This document shows positions 37,715 to 44,415 of a stretch of DNA of 64,000 nucleotides, one piece after another. The DNA is taken from assembly GCA_017849435.1 (NCBI GenBank), contig JAFIGY010000002.1:248001-312000 (forward strand). The letters run 5' to 3'. The notes beneath the pieces are model-generated. The model worked only from the letters and a program-made list of their open reading frames with translations, did no database searches and was not told where the DNA came from. The position numbers were made by a program, and so were the translations under genes. The stretch's first letter is position 1, and every line of letters begins with the position of its first letter. Source of the DNA: Chitinophaga niabensis (lineage in GTDB: Bacteria > Bacteroidota > Bacteroidia > Chitinophagales > Chitinophagaceae).

Positions 37715-37722
37715 TACCTTTG
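37715..37722 (+). promoter_or_regulatory. -7 promoter element for the MFS gene
   Basis: TACCTTTG matches TAnnTTTG exactly but ends only 4 bases before the ATG at 37727. Either the message is nearly leaderless or the true start is the ATG at 37757. Confidence 0.5.
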
Positions 37723-37726
37723 CGGT

Positions 37727-38938
37727 ATGGATCGCTCATCCGGGAAGGTTTACACCATGCAGTTCTGGTTGCTTTGTTTCAGCAACCTTCTCTTTTCTGC
37801 CAGCTTCAATATGATGATCCCCGAGTTGCCCGCTTATCTCAGCAGTCTCGGAGGAGAAGATTACAAAGGATATATTATCGGTTTGTTTACATTGATGGCG
37901 GGCCTGAGCCGCCCTTTTTCCGGCAAGCTCACGGATACGATCGGTCGCATTCCCGTGATGGTGTTCGGTTCTTTGGTTTGCGTGGTCTGCAGCCTGTTAT
38001 ATCCACTCGTCAGTTCCGTAGGGGCTTTTCTGCTGCTGCGTTTCTTCCATGGATTTTCTACAGGGTTCAAGCCCACAGGAACGTCCGCTTATGTTGCGGA
38101 CCTTGTGCCCTTCACCCGCCGGGGGGAAGCGATGGGGGTAGTAGGGTTATTCAGTACTATAGGACTTTCGCTGGGGCCTTCCATTGGTGGTTCCATCGCT
38201 AATGCCTGGGGTATTATGACCATGTTCCGTTTTTCCGCCGTTTTTGCTTTACTGTCCGTTGTGATCCTCATCGGCATGAAAGAGACCCTTCACAACCGGC
38301 AAAGCTTCCGGCCCAGGCTGCTGAAAATTTCCAGGCATGAGATACTTGAGCCGCTGGTGTGGGCGCCAATGGTGATCACGTTCCTGACATATTTCAGCTA
38401 CGGTGCTTTGCTGACCATCATTCCCGATTTTAGTGCGTACCTGGGGTTGCAGAACAAAGGTCTTTTCTTCACCTTCTTCACTGCCAGTTCAATAGGCATC
38501 CGCCTGTTGGCCGGCAAAGCGTCTGACCGGTATGGGCGTGTACCGATGCTGAAAATATCCGCCACACTGATGGCTATATCGATGGTGATGATCGGGATGG
38601 CAAATGCTCCCGCAGCCTTGCTGGCAGGGGCTTTGGTATATGGAGTGGCCCTGGGGATCAATTCTCCCGCCGTCACCGCCTGGACGATAGATCTGGGTCT
38701 GCCTGAACATCGGGGCCGCGCGTTGGGCAGTATGTATATTGCGTTGGAAGCGGGTATAGGGTTGGGGGCTTTCTGTTCCGCCGGCTGGTATAACAACCGG
38801 CCCGAACATTTCCCGATGGTATTCTATATCATGGCAGGCGTTACCATTTTCGCCACCATTTACCTGATGTTCATTTACCGGAACAAATACGTACGCCTGA
38901 TGCGGAAAATGATCCGCGTACGTTTGCGGAGTCATTGA
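37727..38938 (+). CDS. MFS transporter
   Basis: A 403-residue major facilitator superfamily transporter with twelve hydrophobic segments. Motif A-like LTDTIGRIPVMVFG and the repeat ASDRYGRVPMLKISA lie between helices 2-3 and 8-9. It resembles bacterial drug or sugar exporters, but the substrate is unknown. The promoter element ends 4 bases before the ATG at 37727, so a start at the internal ATG at 37757 (MQFWLLCFSN) is possible. It ends 4 bases before the haemoglobin gene stop, tail to tail. Confidence 0.87.
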   Translation: MDRSSGKVYTMQFWLLCFSNLLFSASFNMMIPELPAYLSSLGGEDYKGYIIGLFTLMAGLSRPFSGKLTDTIGRIPVMVFGSLVCVVCSLLYPLVSSVGAFLLLRFFHGFSTGFKPTGTSAYVADLVPFTRRGEAMGVVGLFSTIGLSLGPSIGGSIANAWGIMTMFRFSAVFALLSVVILIGMKETLHNRQSFRPRLLKISRHEILEPLVWAPMVITFLTYFSYGALLTIIPDFSAYLGLQNKGLFFTFFTASSIGIRLLAGKASDRYGRVPMLKISATLMAISMVMIGMANAPAALLAGALVYGVALGINSPAVTAWTIDLGLPEHRGRALGSMYIALEAGIGLGAFCSAGWYNNRPEHFPMVFYIMAGVTIFATIYLMFIYRNKYVRLMRKMIRVRLRSH

Positions 38939-38942
38939 TCCA

Positions 38943-39317
38943 TTAAAATTTGCCTCTTTCGAAAAGGATCTTGGCGAGGAATATCCTGCTGATGGATAAC
39001 GCCTTCGTTTTAGCGGTTCCGGCCGTTGGGCCTGCGTACAGTTCATCCACCGTTTCATGGAACAATTGCACCCATCTTTCAAAATGTGCGTCATCAATGG
39101 GAAGCGTACGGTGCCTGGCGTAGGGATTCCCCTGGTATTCTTTCCCTCCCAGTAACTGCGTTTCCCAAAAACGATACATGATCCGGAGATGCTGCGCCCA
39201 CTCATCCGGCGCAATCCTTTCTTCGAAAACAGGCCCCAATAGCTCATCCTGCTGAACTTTCCCGTAAAAGGCGTTGACGAGCTGCTCTATATCCTGCATG
39301 TTTCTGATGTCTTGCAT
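38943..39317 (-). CDS. group III truncated haemoglobin
   Basis: A 124-residue globin of the truncated group III type. The proximal His is His78 in PIDDAHFERWVQLF, with the family stretch FYGKVQQDELLGPVF and the distal-side segment MYRFWETQLLGG. Group III haemoglobins are associated with nitric oxide or microaerobic conditions in other bacteria; that role is established for the family but not shown here. An inverted repeat in front of the start may be an operator. It is convergent with the MFS gene. Confidence 0.88.
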   Translation of the reverse strand: MQDIRNMQDIEQLVNAFYGKVQQDELLGPVFEERIAPDEWAQHLRIMYRFWETQLLGGKEYQGNPYARHRTLPIDDAHFERWVQLFHETVDELYAGPTAGTAKTKALSISRIFLAKILFERGKF

Positions 39318-39320
39318 AAA

Positions 39321-39365
39321 ATATCTCGGAATTGAAAGCAGTTTAATACAAAAATCCGAGAATAT
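39321..39365. repeat. inverted repeat upstream of the haemoglobin gene
   Basis: ATATCTCGGA at 39321-39330 faces TCCGAGAATAT at 39355-39365: arms CTCGGA/TCCGAG perfect, extended arms imperfect, with a 24-base gap. It starts 3 bases upstream of the haemoglobin ATG and lies some 70 bases before the next plus-strand gene. It could be a regulator site for the globin gene. Confidence 0.4.
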
Positions 39366-39384
39366 CTCTGATCTGGGTCATGTG

Positions 39385-39417
39385 TTGATTTTTAAATCAT
39401 CCGGCGGTGTACATTTG
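39385..39417 (+). promoter_or_regulatory. promoter of the two-gene islet, with internal palindrome
   Basis: TTG (39385-39387), a 22-base spacer and TACATTTG (39410-39417) fit the Bacteroidota promoter (spacers of 17-23 are described). Inside lies a perfect palindrome, TGATTT-TT-AAATCA at 39386-39399, overlapping the -33 element: a good place for an autorepressor. The ATG of the small gene follows 16 bases after the -7 box. Confidence 0.6.
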
Positions 39418-39433
39418 GAAAAACAGGAACGTT

Positions 39434-39613
39434 ATGGAAGAAATTGTTTTGAAAAAAGGAAACAGGGAAACATCGGTGCCGAGATCGGTTTTCAGAAAGG
39501 CGATCATTGAGGCTAGAAAAAGGAGAGCTGAAGAAGAGGGCGTTCCCTATGTTCCCAGAGAAAAAAGATTCAAAGTGAAATGGATCAACGGGGGCAGAAA
39601 ACTGCCATACTAA
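39434..39613 (+). CDS. small basic protein, partner of the TIR-like gene
   Basis: A 59-residue protein rich in Lys, Arg and Glu. It reads MEEIVLKKGNRETSVPRSVFRKAII, then EARKRRAEEEGVPYV, then a basic end (FKVKWINGGRKLPY). It has no signal peptide and no recognised family; the SVPRSVFRKAII segment could be a helix-turn-helix or ribbon-helix-like element but that is speculative. It has its own promoter with a palindrome inside, and is followed 43 bases later by a TIR-like gene. The arrangement resembles antitoxin-toxin pairs. An in-frame GTG at 39407 lies inside the -7 element and is rejected. Confidence 0.6.
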   Translation: MEEIVLKKGNRETSVPRSVFRKAIIEARKRRAEEEGVPYVPREKRFKVKWINGGRKLPY

Positions 39614-39656
39614 GATAACGCGAACGTTCATATTGTTAACCCGATAAGTGATCATC

Positions 39657-40259
39657 ATGTTAGCCCGTGGTTTTCAGGATCATATCTTTATCAATTGCCC
39701 TTTGGATGAAGCATACAAACCGCTTTTCAATGCCATTGTATTTGCTGTCTATCGATGTGGGTTTTATCCGGTTTGTGCACTGCAGGAAAGTAATGGGGCC
39801 GATGCCCGTATCTATAAGATCATCCGGCAGATACGGGACTGCAAGTACGGGATACATGATATTTCAAGAACGCAATTGAATTGCAATGGTCTTCCGAGGT
39901 TCAATATGCCTTTTGAGCTTGGATTATTCTTTGGGGCGAAATACTTTGGAAATGATTTTCAAAAAGAAAAAAATGCATTGATACTGGAAGCACAAAAATA
40001 TCTGTCAAATGAGTATTTATCTGATATTAGCGGGATGGACGCCAAAGCGCATGACAATAGTCCGGATAATGTGATAAAGATCATCTGGAATTGGTTATCC
40101 ACTGCCTCCGGCAGAAAAGATATTCCCAGCTACCCTATGATCATTCATGACTACAAGGAGTTCCTTCAAGACGGGCTTTTTCTCAGGAACAATGGCCTAA
40201 GCATCAACGATCTCACCTTCAACGACTACTGCGCCCTGCTGGAAGAAGGATTGAATTAA
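39657..40259 (+). CDS. TIR-like or deoxyribosyltransferase-like protein, possible defence effector
   Basis: A 200-residue protein whose N-terminal 130 residues look like a Rossmann-type TIR or nucleoside deoxyribosyltransferase-like domain: DHIFINCPLDEAYKPLF (about 8-24), CKYGIHDISRTQ (about 62-73) and FNMPFELGLFFGAKYFG (about 82-98), where Glu87 of FELG is in the position of the catalytic Glu in such folds. The remainder (DIKAHNN-like segment DAKAHDNSPDNVIKIIWNWL) is conserved in related proteins as I recall. NAD or nucleotide hydrolysis is inference. The segment is visibly A+T-rich. A GTG at 39648 is an alternative start. It overlaps the convergent gene by 4 bases. Confidence 0.65.
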   Translation: MLARGFQDHIFINCPLDEAYKPLFNAIVFAVYRCGFYPVCALQESNGADARIYKIIRQIRDCKYGIHDISRTQLNCNGLPRFNMPFELGLFFGAKYFGNDFQKEKNALILEAQKYLSNEYLSDISGMDAKAHDNSPDNVIKIIWNWLSTASGRKDIPSYPMIIHDYKEFLQDGLFLRNNGLSINDLTFNDYCALLEEGLN

Positions 40260-40765
40260 CCCGTCCTGCCATTCCTGTGCCGCACGAACCCTATTTCATC
40301 TCTCGCATCATTCTCCCACTGGATCATCTCCTCCAGGAACTTTTCTATAAAACGCATCACCGCTTCTTCCGAAAGCTCCTCCGGTTCCAGCGTTTCCAAC
40401 GTTTCATTCTTGGGCTTCTCTTCCGTCATTCCGTCAATAAAAGGATAACTGATCCATACAACGATCTGGCCATTCCTCGTTTGAGAAAAGGAAAGAAAGC
40501 CGCCGATTTTCATTTTCTGTACCACACTGAACGGCGATTGCTCCACAATGCCGCTGGGTTCGTGATCAAAAACGAGATACACGGCTTCCAGGCTCTGCAT
40601 CATTTCATTCGCCCCTGCTTTCCAGTTCAGCTTGAATGTTTCCGTGATGCTGCCAAGAAATTTGACGAGGAACGGTTTCGCCTGTGTCTGCCAGCATTGG
40701 CGCCGCTGTTGTACTTTTTGCAGTACTTCTGTGTACTCCTGCGTGAGTTTACCAATATTCTCCAT
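40256..40765 (-). CDS. conserved hypothetical protein
   Basis: A 169-residue soluble protein without signal peptide. It has a helical N-terminus (MENIGKLTQEYTEVLQKVQQRRQCW), a beta-rich centre (SLEAVYLVFDHEP, KMKIGGFLSFSQTRNGQIVVWISYP) and an acidic linker before a C-terminal helix (AVMRFIEKFLEEMIQWEND). No family is recognised. It is 60 bases downstream of kdnB on the same strand but separated by a hairpin, so a shared role is not established. The start at 40765 is preferred; the frame is open to 40795. Confidence 0.6.
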   Translation of the reverse strand: MENIGKLTQEYTEVLQKVQQRRQCWQTQAKPFLVKFLGSITETFKLNWKAGANEMMQSLEAVYLVFDHEPSGIVEQSPFSVVQKMKIGGFLSFSQTRNGQIVVWISYPFIDGMTEEKPKNETLETLEPEELSEEAVMRFIEKFLEEMIQWENDARDEIGFVRHRNGRTG

Positions 40766-40783
40766 ATCGCTACCTGCAAAGCA

Positions 40784-40815
40784 GCAACGGGTCACACTCG
40801 CGCGTCACCCGTTGC
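40784..40815 (-). terminator. hairpin after kdnB
   Basis: GCAACGGGT and ACCCGTTGC form a perfect 9-bp stem with a 14-base loop, starting 10 bases after the kdnB stop on the minus strand. No T tract follows, so it may attenuate rather than end transcription. Confidence 0.35.
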
Positions 40816-40825
40816 CTGATTATCA

Positions 40826-41902
40826 TTAAAGTTGTTCGTACAATTTCCTCAACCTGTCGCGCGTCATCTTCTGCTGCCAGTCCTTACCCAGGGCATTCTC
40901 CCATAACGGTGCAAGCCCCATGGATACATCGATCATCTTCTCAAAATCCTCATCCTTCAACCCCTTCGTAATATGCTGCGGTATCTCCACCTGATGCTTC
41001 TCTACCATCTGCTTGAACTCCTTCACCCCTGCCGGATAAAACTCCTCCAGCTTGTCAAACACGATACAGTTGCCCACTCCATGCTTTGTTCCCAACAGGT
41101 AACTCAACCCATAGCTGACAGCATGTGCCACACCTACCTGCGAATAAGCAATACTCATACCACCGGCATAAGAAGCCATCATCAGCTTCTCGTCCGCATC
41201 ATCATCCCACTGTGCTTTCTTCAAAAATATCTCCTGGCAAAGCTCCAGCGCCTTCTCGCCGTAAGAGCGGCTGAAAGCATTGAGATAAGTGCCTTCCAGT
41301 GATTCGATACAGTGGATATAACAATCCATGGCGGTATAGAACCGTTGGTTTACAGGCGCGTTTTTCGTCAATTCCGGATCCAGCACAATCTGGTCAAAAG
41401 GCGTGAAATCGGAATTGAGACCGAGCTTACGGGTTGGGCCGGTCAGTACGGTCGTTCTGCTGACTTCTGCGCCGGTGCCGGATAATGTGGGGATTCCTGC
41501 TTTGTACACACCGGGGTGCCTGAGGAGGTCCCAGCCCTGGTATTCGGAAGAAGAACCGGGATTGGTCATCATGAGGGAAACGGCCTTCGCCATATCCATC
41601 GTAGAGCCGCCGCCAATACCGATGATGCCGCTCACTTCGCCGAACGTTGCTTTCAGCTCGTCGCGGAGCCGGTCCACATACACGGTCTTCGGTTCATGCG
41701 TTACATCAATGAACACGATCTTGTCCTTTCCACGCAAAGGAATGCGGGAAAGCAGCGCCTGATGGCCCTCAAAAAAATGATCCACGAAAAAGATCATGGG
41801 CGCATCGCCTTTACGGTGAGGAGCGATGATCTCATCTACCTGGTTAAAGGCACCGCGACCGAATATAACGTATCCAACCAGTTTAAAGTTTCTGAATTTC
41901 AT
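40826..41902 (-). CDS. kdnB: KdnB, 3-deoxy-D-manno-octulosonate 8-oxidase
   Basis: A 358-residue iron-containing alcohol dehydrogenase-family enzyme. It has the NAD-binding GIIGIGGGSTMDMAKA (about 92-107) and a metal site read from DCYIHCIESLEGTY, VAHAVSYGLSYLLGTKHGVGN. By itself it would be only an Fe-ADH, but it directly follows kdsB and kdnA; KdnB of Shewanella oxidises C8 of Kdo to an aldehyde, which KdnA then aminates. The trio therefore supports the KdnB call. It ends the operon. Confidence 0.85.
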   Translation of the reverse strand: MKFRNFKLVGYVIFGRGAFNQVDEIIAPHRKGDAPMIFFVDHFFEGHQALLSRIPLRGKDKIVFIDVTHEPKTVYVDRLRDELKATFGEVSGIIGIGGGSTMDMAKAVSLMMTNPGSSSEYQGWDLLRHPGVYKAGIPTLSGTGAEVSRTTVLTGPTRKLGLNSDFTPFDQIVLDPELTKNAPVNQRFYTAMDCYIHCIESLEGTYLNAFSRSYGEKALELCQEIFLKKAQWDDDADEKLMMASYAGGMSIAYSQVGVAHAVSYGLSYLLGTKHGVGNCIVFDKLEEFYPAGVKEFKQMVEKHQVEIPQHITKGLKDEDFEKMIDVSMGLAPLWENALGKDWQQKMTRDRLRKLYEQL

Positions 41903-41947
41903 CTGTATGCTTTTGTAAGGGCGGCGAATAGCTGCCGTCCGTTAAAT

Positions 41948-42685
41948 TTATTGATTCTTCAGCAATTTCGACGCCCGTTCCAGATCCTCCGGCGTATCGA
42001 TCTCCACCCCCATGTAATCTGTCACCACCATTTTCATGGGGATACCGTTCTCCAGGTAGCGGAGGCATTCGATCTTTTCAGCTGCTTCCAACGGACTCAT
42101 GGGTGTGCGGGTGAATTCCAGCAGGGCTTCCCGGCGGAAAGCATAAATGCCGATATGCTCGTAGTAAGTCGTGTTAACGGAAGTATCCCGGGGATAAGGG
42201 ATCACGGAACGGGAAAAGAACAACGCGTTGAAATGCTTGTCCACCGCTACTTTCACAAAGTTCGGATCATCGATCTCTTCCTGTTTCCTGAGCACCTGCA
42301 TCAGAGACGCTACCCGCACTTTCCTGCCTTCTTCGCCTTCAAATACTTTCAACAGCTTTTCCAGCGGGGCTTTCCGGGTGAAGGGTGTGTCTCCCTGTAC
42401 ATTCACGACAATTTCCACATCCTCCATCGTTTCTACGGCCTCGGCTATACGATCGGAACCGCTTTCGTGTTCACGCCGGCTCATCACGGCTTTCCCGCCA
42501 TTTCGCACGATCTCTTCGTAAATGATATCGCTGTCTGTTACCACCATCACTTCATCAAAAACACCAGTGTCCCGTACGGACTCATACGTACGCCAGATCA
42601 CTGTTTTGTCCGCCAATACGGCCATCAGCTTCCCGGGGAAACGGGTAGCGGCATAGCGGGCCGGGATCAATGCTATTCTCTTCAT
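41948..42685 (-). CDS. kdsB: KdsB, CMP-Kdo(8N) cytidylyltransferase
   Basis: A 245-residue cytidylyltransferase that activates Kdo-type sugars with CTP. Landmarks are LIPARYAATRFPGKL (residues 6-20), SRREHESGSDRIAEAV (about 69-84), VNVQGDTPF (about 94-102) and YYEHIGIYAFRREALLEF. Most KdsB proteins read QGDEP where this reads QGDTP. Its location between kdnA and kdnB, with starts and stops overlapping by one base upstream, indicates it activates the 8-amino sugar; in Shewanella the KdsB of this cluster prefers Kdo8N. Confidence 0.9.
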   Translation of the reverse strand: MKRIALIPARYAATRFPGKLMAVLADKTVIWRTYESVRDTGVFDEVMVVTDSDIIYEEIVRNGGKAVMSRREHESGSDRIAEAVETMEDVEIVVNVQGDTPFTRKAPLEKLLKVFEGEEGRKVRVASLMQVLRKQEEIDDPNFVKVAVDKHFNALFFSRSVIPYPRDTSVNTTYYEHIGIYAFRREALLEFTRTPMSPLEAAEKIECLRYLENGIPMKMVVTDYMGVEIDTPEDLERASKLLKNQ

Positions 42686-43878
42686 TACAGAACGCTTTTT
42701 ATAGCGGACGCCAGCTTCTCTGCCCTCTCCCGCACTTCTTCATCGGTCCAGGATAAAGCAATGGGGAAGGAAATACAGCGGCTGATCAGCGCATCTGAAG
42801 CAGGGAACTGTTTGGTTTTGTAAGCATCCAGCGCTTTTGCCAGCGGGGCTGCAAAAGGACTGAGCGTGGCACCTTCCTTCAAATGGTTCCATTTGCGGAA
42901 GTAGTGCCAGTTGTTGTCAAACCAATGGAAAGCAGGCAATCCCGCTGCTTTGATGGCTTTGGTAGCAGCGCGGGCTTTGTCTTCATCCGGCAGGAAGAAG
43001 GAAAGATGTGTGGCACTGTCACCTTCCGGATCGGGGATACGACGGAATGTTACGCCGGGTATGGTTTCCAGGGTTGCTTTCACTATTTCTTTATTATTCC
43101 GCAGGATGGCCAGGAAGCGGTCCAGTTTGCGTATCTGCGCCAGACCTACGGCTGCATGCAGTTCGGAAATACGGAAATTGAATCCAAGATGCGGATGATC
43201 GTCCGCCCCACGGTCGGCGCCGCCGAGGTGATCGTGGCCGTGGTCAGAGTAAGCGTCCGCTTTCGTGTAGACGTCTTTGTCATTCGTGATAATAGCGCCG
43301 CCTTCCGCACAGGTGATCGTTTTCACAAAATCGAAGGAGAAGGTGCCGGCATGACCGATAGAGCCGAGTGCGCGGCCTTTGTAGGTGGCGCCGGTGGATT
43401 GGCAGGCGTCTTCCAGCAACAGGAGCCTGTGCTCTTCGCATATGGCCACCAGGGCATCCAGGTCAGCCATAGCGCCGCACATGTGTACCGGCATCACGGC
43501 TTTCGTTCTGGGGGTGATGGCGGCTTTTACGGCCGAGGGGTCCAGCGTAAGCGTGTCGTCAATGTCCACCAGCACGGGCGTTGCGCCTACGGACAATACT
43601 GCTTCAAAGCTGGCCACAAAGGTGAAGGTTGGCATGATCACCTCGTCTCCCGCACCGATGCCGAGGGCAGCCATGGCTGTCGTGAGGGCGGTGGTGCCGC
43701 TGGAGGTCAGTTGTGCATACTTTACATTGAATCTTTCGCAGAGCGCCTGCTCAAGTTCTTTGGCCTTCCAGATCCCTTTACGGGGGCCGTCAAAGCCATA
43801 ACGCATATAGATGCCTGTTTCCAGCACATCATTCACTTCCTTTTTCTCTTCAGCGCCAAATAGTTCAAATCCGGGCAT
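42685..43878 (-). CDS. kdnA: KdnA, Kdo8N aminotransferase (DegT family)
   Basis: A 397-residue PLP aminotransferase of the DegT/DnrJ/EryC1/StrS family. It has TSSGTTALTTAMAALGIGAG, MPTFTFVASFEAVLSVGATPVLVD, the DACQSTGATYKG loop and cofactor Lys186 in FSFDFVKTITCAEGGAII. With kdsB and kdnB directly downstream it matches KdnA, which converts 8-oxo-Kdo to 8-amino-3,8-dideoxy-D-manno-octulosonate using glutamate. It heads the operon, and its stop shares one base with the kdsB start. A TACCTTTG promoter box lies upstream. Confidence 0.87.
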   Translation of the reverse strand: MPGFELFGAEEKKEVNDVLETGIYMRYGFDGPRKGIWKAKELEQALCERFNVKYAQLTSSGTTALTTAMAALGIGAGDEVIMPTFTFVASFEAVLSVGATPVLVDIDDTLTLDPSAVKAAITPRTKAVMPVHMCGAMADLDALVAICEEHRLLLLEDACQSTGATYKGRALGSIGHAGTFSFDFVKTITCAEGGAIITNDKDVYTKADAYSDHGHDHLGGADRGADDHPHLGFNFRISELHAAVGLAQIRKLDRFLAILRNNKEIVKATLETIPGVTFRRIPDPEGDSATHLSFFLPDEDKARAATKAIKAAGLPAFHWFDNNWHYFRKWNHLKEGATLSPFAAPLAKALDAYKTKQFPASDALISRCISFPIALSWTDEEVRERAEKLASAIKSVL

Positions 43879-43906
43879 ATTGATTAAATTTTTTGTTGTC
43901 GTTGTG

Positions 43907-43914
43907 CAAAGGTA
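43907..43914 (-). promoter_or_regulatory. -7 promoter element of the Kdo8N operon
   Basis: The minus strand reads TACCTTTG, an exact match to TAnnTTTG, 28 bases before the kdnA ATG. No clear -33 TTG could be fixed. Confidence 0.5.
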
Positions 43915-43972
43915 GTATAATCAATGTATGCATAACTGATAAAAACTGTTTATCTTTTGCTAAAAATTTAAC

Positions 43973-44404
43973 ATGCGTTCGTTCATCATTATCATCGCGG
44001 TACTGGGTATTTTTACCGGCATGCCTGCGAAAGCCCAGCGCCACGAGGAGGCCCGGATCCGCGCGCTCATGGATACGCAAACGAAAGCCTGGAACGCGGG
44101 AGACCTGGAGGGTTTCATGGGTACTTACTGGAAATCGGATTCCCTGTTATTCATCGGCAAGAACGGCGTTACTTACGGCTGGCAGTCAACATTGGATCGC
44201 TATAAGAAATCCTATCCTGATAAAACCGCGATGGGATTGCTTTCCTTTCATCTCCTGGAATTTAAAAAGCTCGCGGCAGATGTGTATTTTGTAGTAGGGA
44301 AATGGACGCTGGTCCGCAGCATCGGAGACCTTTCCGGGCATTTTACCCTGGTGTTACGGAAGATCGGCGGGGAATGGAAGATCATCGCGGATCATAGCAG
44401 TTAA
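43973..44404 (+). CDS. secreted NTF2-like (DUF4440/SnoaL) protein
   Basis: A 143-residue protein with a signal peptide (about 1-21, ending AKAQ) and an NTF2-like fold: RIRALMDTQTKAWNAGDLEGFMGTYWKSDSLLFIG, TYGWQSTLDRYKKSYPDK and FTLVLRKIGGEWKIIADHSS. Such domains are used as enzymes or binding scaffolds; the function here is unknown. It is encoded 11 bases before the aminoacylase-like gene, so the two are likely cotranscribed. Confidence 0.82.
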   Translation: MRSFIIIIAVLGIFTGMPAKAQRHEEARIRALMDTQTKAWNAGDLEGFMGTYWKSDSLLFIGKNGVTYGWQSTLDRYKKSYPDKTAMGLLSFHLLEFKKLAADVYFVVGKWTLVRSIGDLSGHFTLVLRKIGGEWKIIADHSS

Positions 44405-44415
44405 AATTCATCAAG

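Noticed and set aside
41516-42823. 435-codon plus-strand frame
   Set aside because: Antisense to kdnB and kdsB.
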